Origin: Streptomyces flavotricini
GTDB lineage: Bacteria > Actinomycetota > Actinomycetes > Streptomycetales > Streptomycetaceae
Reading direction: 5' to 3'
Assembly (NCBI RefSeq): GCF_020639365.1
Contig: NZ_JAINUL010000001.1
Location: 6,049,650-6,113,649 of the forward strand
DNA length: 64,000 nt
Part shown: piece by piece, positions 17,215 through 24,444 of the stretch
Numbering within the stretch: position 1 is the first letter of the stretch
Layout of the letters: every line of letters starts with the position of its first letter
Notes under the pieces: model-generated
The model's input: only the letters and a program-made list of their open reading frames with translations
Database searches by the model: none
Told to the model about the DNA's origin: nothing
Translations under genes and position numbers: made by a program

Positions 17215-18030
17215 TCAGCCGCGCTGGATGCCCGAGGTGTCGTTCAGGACGCCGCGGCGGCCGTCCTGTGTCTGGGCGATCAGCGTGGCCGGGCCGCGCT
17301 GGTCCACGGCCAGGTACCAGGTGCCCGGTGCGAGCTCGGCGATCGGGGTGGGGGAGCCGTCCTCCGGGAAGAGGGGGCGGGCCACCGGGACCGCGAACCA
17401 GAACGGGGTGAAGTCCGCCGCCGGGGCGGGCGCCGCCTCCTGCGGACCCGGACCCGGAGCCGGGTTCGGCTGCGGGGTGCCGCCGTACGGCGGGGCCGGC
17501 TGCGGGGTGGACCCGTACGGCTGGCCCTGCTGGGCGCCCGGGTAGCCGTACCCGGTGCCGGGCTGGGGCTGGGCCCCGTACGGCGCGGGGGTGACGGGCT
17601 TCGGCTCGGGCACCAGACCGCCGGCGAGCGCGGGGATCTTCGCGCCCGCGACGGCCACGCCCGCCAGCGCGAGGGTGGCGAGGAAGGCGATGATGCAGCC
17701 CGCGCCGAGGTCGGCGCCGCTCGGGCTGGTGATCAGGGACCAGAGGGAGGACCAGGCGGCGGCCACCGCGAGCACCGTCCCCCACGCGGCCAGCGGCAGG
17801 CCCGCGAGCTTGCGGGTCTCCGGCTGGAAGCGGGCGGCGATGAGCAGGCCGGCCGCGATGAAGCCGAGCAGGAAGATGGTGGGAAGCGCCAGACGGTAGA
17901 CGTCGGTGTCCCACACGCTCGGCAGGTCGAGGCCGGTCGCGGAGTAGAAGTCGAGGAACGAGGCGATGAACAGCAGCGCCGCTGCTCCGATCACCACGCC
18001 GTCGCCTCGAGTGAGGGAGCGGATGTTCAC
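17215..18030 (-). CDS. Membrane protein with Gly/Pro/Tyr-rich linker
   Basis: 271 aa. The N-terminal ~150 residues hold four hydrophobic helices (for example GVVIGAAALLFIASFLDFYS and LALPTIFLLGFIAAGLLIAA). A PYG/PQP-rich linker follows, then a C-terminal beta-rich domain with FWFAVPVARPLFPEDGS and TWYLAVDQRGPATLIAQTQ. The last module looks like a small extracellular or cytosolic binding domain. No characterised family recognised; similar four-helix-plus-PYG proteins are common in actinobacteria. Confidence 0.65.
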   Translation of the reverse strand: MNIRSLTRGDGVVIGAAALLFIASFLDFYSATGLDLPSVWDTDVYRLALPTIFLLGFIAAGLLIAARFQPETRKLAGLPLAAWGTVLAVAAAWSSLWSLITSPSGADLGAGCIIAFLATLALAGVAVAGAKIPALAGGLVPEPKPVTPAPYGAQPQPGTGYGYPGAQQGQPYGSTPQPAPPYGGTPQPNPAPGPGPQEAAPAPAADFTPFWFAVPVARPLFPEDGSPTPIAELAPGTWYLAVDQRGPATLIAQTQDGRRGVLNDTSGIQRG

Positions 18031-18166
18031 GTCTTAGGTGTCCTTCTCGGTCTCGGTCGTCTCGTGGTGCCGCGGTCGCGCACGTGCAGGAGCGGGGCGG
18101 GCGGGACCATGGTACGGAGGTTCCCGGCAACCGAGAGGATCGGGGCGGCAGGCTGTCCCGGGGGGA

Positions 18167-19129
18167 CTACCCGCCCAAGAAGCCGACGATGCCGTCCGCG
18201 ATGCCCTGGGCGGCCTTCTGCCGCCACTCCGGACTCGTCAGCAGCGCCGCGTCCTTGGCGTCACGCATGTTGCCGCATTCGATGAACACCTTGGGCCGGG
18301 TCGAGAGATTGAGTCCGCCCAGATCGTCGCGGACGACCAAGCCGGTTCCGCTGCCGAGGTAGTTGGCGGGGGCGGAGCCGGTGGTCCGGGCGAAGTTCGA
18401 ACCGATCTTCTCACCCAGCTCCCGCGAGGGGCCGACGATCTTCGCGGTGTCCGCGGCGCCGCCCTTGACCTTGGCCGGGAGGATGACGTGGTAGCCGCGG
18501 TTGCCCGAGGAAACGCCGTCCGCGTGGACCGAGACCACGGCGTCGGCGGCGGCCTCGTTGCCGATGCGGGCGCGTTCGTTGATGCAGGGGCCCCAGGCGC
18601 GGTCGGCCTCGTGGGTGAGGACCACCTTGAGGCCCTTGGCCTCCAGGACGGTGCGCAGCCGGCGCGACACGTCGAGGGTGAACTCGGCTTCCTTGTAACC
18701 GGCGTTGGTGGTGGTGCCGGTGGTGTCACATTCCTTGCGGGTGGTGCCGATGTCGACCTTCTGGTCGATCTCGGAGGTGTGCTGGAAGTTGCCGGTGTTG
18801 TGGCCGGGGTCGATGACCACGGTCTTGCCGGCGAGTGGGCCCTTGGCTTCGGGGGCGCTCGCGCTCGCTGTCGGGGTCGCTGTCGGGGTCGCGGCCGGGG
18901 TGGCGGCCTGGGTGGCCGAGGGGGCGGCGGCCGGCATCACGATCCGGGGCGGGCGGGCGTCGTCCGCCCCCGCGCCGGTGGTCACCTGGACGAGGACCCA
19001 CCCCGCCAGGAGGGTCGGGGCGAGTACGGCGGCCCCGACGGCGAGGCCGGAGCGGCGCGTGAACCACCGCCGGTCCGGACTGACCGAGGAGGCGGACTCG
19101 GGGGAGGGGGGACTGTCGTCGTAGCGCAC
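18167..19129 (-). CDS. N-acetylmuramoyl-L-alanine amidase (Amidase_3)
   Basis: 320 aa. It cuts the amide bond between MurNAc and the stem peptide. An N-terminal anchor (FTRRSGLAVGAAVLAPTLL) and an Ala/Thr/Pro linker lead to the zinc amidase domain: TVVIDPGHNTGN with the first zinc His, a Glu in YKEAEFTLDVSRRL, VVSVHADG with the second His, and the catalytic FIECGNMRDAKD. It acts outside the membrane. The gap upstream (19130-19241) contains AT-rich TATAAG-like sequence on this strand, probably its promoter. Confidence 0.9.
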   Translation of the reverse strand: MRYDDSPPSPESASSVSPDRRWFTRRSGLAVGAAVLAPTLLAGWVLVQVTTGAGADDARPPRIVMPAAAPSATQAATPAATPTATPTASASAPEAKGPLAGKTVVIDPGHNTGNFQHTSEIDQKVDIGTTRKECDTTGTTTNAGYKEAEFTLDVSRRLRTVLEAKGLKVVLTHEADRAWGPCINERARIGNEAAADAVVSVHADGVSSGNRGYHVILPAKVKGGAADTAKIVGPSRELGEKIGSNFARTTGSAPANYLGSGTGLVVRDDLGGLNLSTRPKVFIECGNMRDAKDAALLTSPEWRQKAAQGIADGIVGFLGG

Positions 19130-19241
19130 GTTCGCGATGCTAGACCGGCCGCCCGCCGTCGGCGCGGACCGTGGGCCATACGGGGGCGTGGTGCGCTTAT
19201 CCGCTTATACGTGCGCCCCGGCCTGATCGGCGAGACGCTCC

Positions 19242-19889
19242 CTAGATCCCCGCGGCGGTGCGGCGCAGGATGCGGAGGGAGTCGGTCACCGAGACCTCCT
19301 CGAAGGCGCCGGAGGCCAGGGCGCGCAGGTAGATCCGGTACGGGGCCTGGCCGCCGTCGGCCGGGTCGGGGAACACGTCGTGGATGGCGAGCGTGCCGCC
19401 CTCGGCGACGTGCGGGGCCCAGCCCTCGTAGTCGCCGGCGGCGTGCTCGTCGGTGTGGCCGCCGTCGATGAAGACGAAGCCGAGCTTGCCGCCCCAGGCG
19501 GCCGCGACCTGCGGGGAGCGGCCCACGATCGCGATGACGTGCTCCTCCAGGCCCGCCTTGTGGAGCGTGCGGCGGAAGGTCGGGAGGGTGTCCATCAGCC
19601 CGACCTGCGGATCCACGACGCTCGGGTCGTGGTACTCCCAGCCCGGCTGCTGCTCCTCGCTGCCGCGGTGGTGGTCGACCGTGATCGCGGCCACCCCGGC
19701 CTCGCGGGCGGCGTCGGCCAGCAGGATGGTGGAGCGTCCGCAGTACGTGCCGACCTCCAGGAGCGGCAGCCCGGCCGCCGCCGCGGCGGCGGCCGCCTCG
19801 TACAGGGCGAGGCCCTCGCGTACGGGCATGAACCCCTTGGCCGCCTCGAAAGCGGCCAGGATCTCCGGCTTGGGGGTGGCGGGCGCCAT
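19242..19889 (-). CDS. Class I SAM-dependent methyltransferase (Methyltransf_24-like)
   Basis: 215 aa. PLLEVGTYCGRSTILLADAA is motif I in the form used by O-methyltransferases of macrocin/cephalosporin type, ITVDHHRGSEE follows, and LGFVFIDGGHTDEHAAGDYE is the typical post-II/IV strand. TLAIHDVFPDP precedes the C-terminal helices. The acceptor is unknown; related enzymes modify sugars or surface compounds. Confidence 0.83.
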   Translation of the reverse strand: MAPATPKPEILAAFEAAKGFMPVREGLALYEAAAAAAAAGLPLLEVGTYCGRSTILLADAAREAGVAAITVDHHRGSEEQQPGWEYHDPSVVDPQVGLMDTLPTFRRTLHKAGLEEHVIAIVGRSPQVAAAWGGKLGFVFIDGGHTDEHAAGDYEGWAPHVAEGGTLAIHDVFPDPADGGQAPYRIYLRALASGAFEEVSVTDSLRILRRTAAGI

Positions 19890-20080
19890 GGGGTTCCTCC
19901 GGCGGTGCTGTGGTGGACTGGGCGCCCATGGTGCCTTACCGGCCGGTAGCGCACCATGCCGGGGCCGCCCTTCCGTCGCGCCGGGACGGCGGGGCCCGTC
20001 CGAGTGGCGGGCGGGGCTCCCTCCCCGGGGGGACCGGCTGCGGCGCGTCCCCCTTCCGCGCCACGGTCCGCTTATTCGAT

Positions 20081-21154
20081 ATGCGTACTTTGGCCGCCAT
20101 GTCCAGACTCGGAGTCTTCGCCGCCGCGGCGGCAGCCCTGGCGACCGTGGTCGCCCTGCCCGCCGCCGAGGCCCACGCGCAGCAGTTCGTGCCGTGCACC
20201 GCCGCCGCGCTCCGGAGCGCCATCACCACGGCCGACAACGCCGCCGGGCCCGCGCACCTCTTCCTCTCGCCCGGCTGCACCTACACCCTCACGGCCCCCG
20301 ACAACCCGGGCAACGGCCTGCCGCAGGTGACCGGCGACATCACCGTCGTGGGCAACGGCAGCACGATCCTTCGCCGGTCGGCGACCGGGTTCCGGATCTT
20401 CGAGGTCACCGCTCCGACAGGCAGGCTCACCCTGAACAACCTGACGATCCGCGGAGGCCGGTCGGAGAGCGGAGGCGCGGGCGGCGGCGCCATCGCCAAC
20501 GCGGGCGTGCTCACCCTCAACTCCGTCACGGTGACCCGGAACGTCTCGGCGCTCTCCGGGGCCGGCGGCGGCATCATCAGCTCCGGCACGCTCAACCTCC
20601 GCAACAGCACCGTGAGCCACAACATCTCCACGGACAACGGCGGCGGCGTCTACAGCGCCGGCACCGCGAACATCTCGAACACCACCATCACCGGCAACAC
20701 CGCCAAGGACACCGGCGGCGGGCTGGACGCGCGCGGCACCCTGACCCTCGGGGACAGCCGGGTGACCGACAACGCCGCCAGGCGCGACGGCGGCGGCATC
20801 AGCGCCTTCATGCTGACGGGGACCGTCACGGACACCCTCGTCCAGGGGAACGACACGGCCGAGGACAACGACGGCGGCGGTGGCATCCTCAACCGCCAGT
20901 CGAGCCTGACCCTGGAGCGGACCACGGTCTTCGCCAACCGGGTCGTCGAGACCGGGGCGACGGGCGGCGGAATCTCCAACATCTCCGGCGCCTCGCTCGT
21001 CCTGCGGAACAGCTCGGTGACCAACAACTACGCCGGCGGTGCCCCGGGCGGCATCTTCAACAACGCGAGCACCGTCTCGCTGACCGCCACCACCGTGGCG
21101 GACAACTACCCGACCAACTGCGCCCCCGGCGTGTTCGCCGGCTGCGCAGACTGA
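20081..21154 (+). CDS. Secreted right-handed parallel beta-helix protein
   Basis: 357 aa from ATG 20081; an ATG at 20099 gives 351 aa and an equally good signal peptide (RLGFVFAA-like, ending AEAHAQ). No clear ribosome binding site precedes either. The mature protein is built of ~25-residue coils, many with GGGI/GGGV turns (GAGGGAIANAGVLTLNSVTV, STDNGGGVYSAGTANISNTT), as in polymorphic-membrane/choice-of-anchor beta-helices. Such proteins are adhesins or polysaccharide-active enzymes; no catalytic site is recognised. No C-terminal anchor is present, so it is probably released. Confidence 0.78.
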   Translation: MRTLAAMSRLGVFAAAAAALATVVALPAAEAHAQQFVPCTAAALRSAITTADNAAGPAHLFLSPGCTYTLTAPDNPGNGLPQVTGDITVVGNGSTILRRSATGFRIFEVTAPTGRLTLNNLTIRGGRSESGGAGGGAIANAGVLTLNSVTVTRNVSALSGAGGGIISSGTLNLRNSTVSHNISTDNGGGVYSAGTANISNTTITGNTAKDTGGGLDARGTLTLGDSRVTDNAARRDGGGISAFMLTGTVTDTLVQGNDTAEDNDGGGGILNRQSSLTLERTTVFANRVVETGATGGGISNISGASLVLRNSSVTNNYAGGAPGGIFNNASTVSLTATTVADNYPTNCAPGVFAGCAD

Positions 21155-21160
21155 TGCGTC

Positions 21161-22171
21161 CTACACGGCGGCCGGGGCCGGGACGAGGCGTGCGCGCAGG
21201 AGCATCCGCGACGAGTGGTCCACGAGGTGCCGCATGACCGGCAGGTGGTGCTCGTCGCCCCCGAGGACGGAAAGCAGGCGGTGGGCCTCGGCGCGGAAGG
21301 CGTCGAGGTCCGCGGCGTACCGGTCGAGCACGTCCGGCGCGAGGAGGAGGCCGCCGAGCTCCGCGCGCGCGTGCCCGCAGCGGCGTGCCGCGACGCTCCG
21401 GCCCAGGATGTCCTCCCGGGCCGCCGGTGTGGTCGCGTCGTCGAGGGCGCAGGTGAGCAGATAGGTGACCGTCCCGTTGTGGAGGTCTTCATTGCGGCCG
21501 GTCAGGATGTCTTCCTGATCGTTGAACAACTGCCACAGGATGCCGAATACGTACCCGAACTCCCGCCACAGTTCGACTCTTTCGTCACTCGCGCCGGCCA
21601 ATATCGCCGCCATCGCCGTGATCATCGAGTAGGGCCCGCCGGATTTCCCGCGGTAGGTCTCGATCACCGATTTCCGGGTGGCGTGCTCTGCGGCGGCGTC
21701 GATATCGGTCAGCTGTCCCTCGGTGCCGACCGCCCAGCCCGTCGCGACCTCGGCCGTCAGCACGACCTGGATTTCGGGCGGCACGGGGAGCGAGCGGATG
21801 ATCCGGATCGGCAGCACCGTGCCGCTGAGTACCGAGGCCAGCAGCGCTTCGTCCTGGCCGATGCTGTCGGGGGCCGTCGTGCCGTGCCCGTCGGCGAGGT
21901 CGTCGAGGTAGCAGGCAGAGGTCCACCAGAGCACGTGCACGGCGGCCAGCGGGGCGGCCGGTCCGGGATTTCCCGTCTCTATGGCGTGCACCATCATCGG
22001 GAGCACGGAGAGGGGATGCCGCATTTTTTGGTGCCTGAGGAGTCTGCTCACGGCGTTCCTGGCGGCGCCCGCACCCGAAGCGGGAGTGAGCGTCGAGACG
22101 GCGGCTTCCAATTCCGCCTGGATGTCCTGGGCGACGTGCCGGTGGAGATCCACGTACGTGAAGCAATTCAC
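21161..22171 (-). CDS. Class 1 isoprenoid synthase (polyprenyl-synthetase-like)
   Basis: 336 aa. A GTG at 22171 with AGGAAGG before it is chosen. The first Asp-rich motif reads YLDDLADGHG (DDxxD) and the second LFNDQEDILTG (NDxxD instead of DDxxD), both in the expected helices. It should ionise or couple an allylic diphosphate with Mg2+, but the second motif deviates from normal chain-elongating synthases, so the product may be unusual. Its coding sequence is less GC-rich in places than neighbours (21540-21640, 22000-22200), which hints at transfer. It is divergent from the kinase gene and has no pathway partner nearby. Confidence 0.72.
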   Translation of the reverse strand: MNCFTYVDLHRHVAQDIQAELEAAVSTLTPASGAGAARNAVSRLLRHQKMRHPLSVLPMMVHAIETGNPGPAAPLAAVHVLWWTSACYLDDLADGHGTTAPDSIGQDEALLASVLSGTVLPIRIIRSLPVPPEIQVVLTAEVATGWAVGTEGQLTDIDAAAEHATRKSVIETYRGKSGGPYSMITAMAAILAGASDERVELWREFGYVFGILWQLFNDQEDILTGRNEDLHNGTVTYLLTCALDDATTPAAREDILGRSVAARRCGHARAELGGLLLAPDVLDRYAADLDAFRAEAHRLLSVLGGDEHHLPVMRHLVDHSSRMLLRARLVPAPAAV

Positions 22172-22449
22172 GGTCTTTTCCTTCCTGAAATGAATTGAGC
22201 TCGGCGTCGACGCCCCAGATTCGGTCATTTGGCGCGGAGGGATCTAGAGCGATTTCCGGACATGACCGGTTCCGGTCCGATGGCGCTCGAACCGCACCGC
22301 CCCGCCGCGCCCGCCGCCGGCCGGCTCCCCGCCGCGTGCCGGGCGGGCCGGATCCGGCCGGGCCGAAACCGCGTCCGGCTTCCCCGCCAAAGCCGCTTAC
22401 CCTGAGGCCAGTTCGGCCGACCACAGGGGATGACGGGGGAACGGGCAGC

Positions 22450-24363
22450 ATGAGCAGTGGGGTCAGTGAGGACCAGGACGACAACGTCGAAGGCGGCATA
22501 AAGCCGCTCGCGGCCACCGATCCGAGCCGGATAGGGCCGTACCTGCTGCTCGGGCGGCTCGGCGCCGGCGGCATGGGACGGGTGTACCTGGCCCGGTCCG
22601 AGGGCGGGCGGACCGTCGCGGTGAAGGTGGTGCACGAGGAGCACGTCTCGAACGCGCAGTTCCGGGCCCGCTTCCGGCGTGAGATCGATGCCGCCCGCCG
22701 CGTCGGCGAGCGGTACACCGCACCCGTCATCGACTCGGACCCCGATGCAGAGCGGCCCTGGGTCGCGACCGGATACGTGCCGGGGCTGTCGCTGGAGCAG
22801 ATCGTGCGCCGGCACGGCCCCCTGCCCGTGGAGTCGGTGCACGCCCTCGCCGACGGGCTGCTGCACGCACTGAGGGACATCCACGCCGCCGGAATCGTGC
22901 ACCGCGACCTCAAGCCCTCGAACGTGATGCTGACCGTCGAGGGCACGCGTGTCATCGACTTCGGCATCTCGCGGGCCCTGGAGACCTCCGTCGAGTCGCT
23001 GCTCACCAGTACGGGCATGATCGTCGGCTCTCCCGGGTTCATGTCGCCCGAGCAGGTGCGCGGGCAGCGGGCGGGGGCCAAGAGCGACGTGTTCACGCTC
23101 GGCTGCGTCCTGATGTACGCGGCCACCGGCCAACTGCCCTTCGGGGCCGGCGTCTCCAACCAGCACGCGGTGATGTTCCAGATCGTGGAGGCCGAGCCGG
23201 ATCTGGAGCGGGTCGGCGACGAGGCGCTGCGGGCGCTCATCGGCCGCTGCCTGGTCAAGGGCGTCGACGAGCGGCCCGGCGTGGAGGAACTGCTGGCCGA
23301 TCCGGAGCGGGTGCGCCCGGGTGCGCGCGGCGGGGCCTGGCTGCCCCCGAAGGTCGTGGCGCGCCTCGCGCAGCAGGCGGCGCGGCTGCTCGACGCGGAG
23401 GCTGTGCCACCGGAGCGGGAGACGGTGGAGGCCGGCTCGGAGCAAGCGGACCGGGCGACCCTCGGGCTGCGGCCGAAGGACGACCCCGCCGCGCCGGCGG
23501 CGGAACCGGGCGCCCCGGGCGGCACCGCGGGGAGCGAGCGGAAGCGCAAGCGGCAGTGGACCATCGCGGTACCGGCGGTCTTCGTGCTCACGATCGGCGG
23601 CGGCACGGTGGCCCTGATCCAGCCGTTCGGGGGCGACGCGTCGCCGCAGGCCTCGCACCCGGGGAGCAGCGCTCCCGTGACACCCGGGGGCGGCGGTCCG
23701 GCTTCCGGGGCGAGCGGTTCGCCGGGCGCGGGAGCGCAGAGCCCGCAGGCCCCGACGGCCTCCCCGAACCCCGACGGTTCGGTGCCGGGGGGCCAGGGCG
23801 GCGTCGCCGCGCAGGGCGGAGCTGCGGGCGGGGGCGCGCCCGGCGGCGGCTCGGGGACCCCGGGCGGCTCCTCCGGCGCGGGCGCCGGCGCGAACGCGGG
23901 CACCGGCTCGGGCCCCGCCGCCGGAGGCACCGGGACGGGCCCGGCGGGCGGCGGCACCGGCACCCCGCCGGGCGGAGGGGGCTCGCCGGGTGGCGGGGGT
24001 TCCCCGGGCGGCGGGGGTTCGTCCGGCGGTGACGCGGTTCCCGCGTACTTCGTCGGCTCCTGGGAGTACAAGGAGCAGTTCAACATCGACCAGCCGGTCA
24101 CGGTGACCATCTCGCGGACCGGGGCGGTCCGGCTGATCAGCGATTCCAACATGGGCCATTGCGAGAACATGGCCAAGGTGGTGTCGGTGGCCTCCGGCGG
24201 CGCCCGGATCAACATCGGTTCGGCGGCCGTGGACAGGAGCAAGTCGAACAGCCAGTTCTGCGGGGTGCTGGACGCGTCGTTCTTCACGAAGAGCGAGCCG
24301 AGCGGGCTCCAGCACAACGTGGGGCCCGCGCACGGCGACGGCTACTACTACCAGCGGTCCTGA
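22450..24363 (+). CDS. Membrane Ser/Thr protein kinase
   Basis: 637 aa. The Hanks kinase domain has GRLGAGGMGRVYLA (36-49), Lys59 in VAVKVV, HRDLKPSN (151-158), DFGIS (170-174) and SPGFMSPEQV. A transmembrane helix (WTIAVPAVFVLTIGGGTVAL) lies near 380, followed by about 145 residues of Gly/Pro/Ser-rich wall-spanning linker and a C-terminal extracellular domain of ~100 residues with cysteines in GHCENM and SQFCGVL. This is the PknB-like plan with a non-PASTA sensor. Its ligand and targets are unknown. Confidence 0.9.
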   Translation: MSSGVSEDQDDNVEGGIKPLAATDPSRIGPYLLLGRLGAGGMGRVYLARSEGGRTVAVKVVHEEHVSNAQFRARFRREIDAARRVGERYTAPVIDSDPDAERPWVATGYVPGLSLEQIVRRHGPLPVESVHALADGLLHALRDIHAAGIVHRDLKPSNVMLTVEGTRVIDFGISRALETSVESLLTSTGMIVGSPGFMSPEQVRGQRAGAKSDVFTLGCVLMYAATGQLPFGAGVSNQHAVMFQIVEAEPDLERVGDEALRALIGRCLVKGVDERPGVEELLADPERVRPGARGGAWLPPKVVARLAQQAARLLDAEAVPPERETVEAGSEQADRATLGLRPKDDPAAPAAEPGAPGGTAGSERKRKRQWTIAVPAVFVLTIGGGTVALIQPFGGDASPQASHPGSSAPVTPGGGGPASGASGSPGAGAQSPQAPTASPNPDGSVPGGQGGVAAQGGAAGGGAPGGGSGTPGGSSGAGAGANAGTGSGPAAGGTGTGPAGGGTGTPPGGGGSPGGGGSPGGGGSSGGDAVPAYFVGSWEYKEQFNIDQPVTVTISRTGAVRLISDSNMGHCENMAKVVSVASGGARINIGSAAVDRSKSNSQFCGVLDASFFTKSEPSGLQHNVGPAHGDGYYYQRS

Positions 24364-24400
24364 ACCCGCGGTTGCGGCACCCCGGCGAAGGAACACCGTC

Positions 24401-24419
24401 ATCTGACCTTCCGTCAGAT
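24401..24419. promoter_or_regulatory. Palindrome CTGAC-N5-GTCAG, copy 2 (extended)
   Basis: ATCTGAC-CTTCC-GTCAGAT is a perfect inverted repeat with seven-base arms, directly followed by a KstR-like box, 26 bases before the acyl-CoA dehydrogenase ATG. Two regulators could bind side by side. Confidence 0.65.
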
Positions 24420-24433
24420 TGGAACGTGTTCTA
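24420..24433. promoter_or_regulatory. KstR-like box
   Basis: TGGAACGTGTTCTA matches TnnAACnnGTTnnA at all eight fixed positions and ends 11 bases before the acyl-CoA dehydrogenase start, where a bound repressor would block transcription. Confidence 0.7.
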
Positions 24434-24444
24434 GCCTGCCCGCC

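Noticed and set aside
23680..24030. Gly-rich repetitive tract resembling a repeat array
   Set aside because: It is the extracellular linker of the Ser/Thr kinase, in frame and continuous with its domains.
24420..24433. TTGGAACGTGTTCTA considered as a plain promoter element
   Set aside because: Its symmetry and agreement with the other KstR-like boxes fit an operator better than a -35/-10 element.
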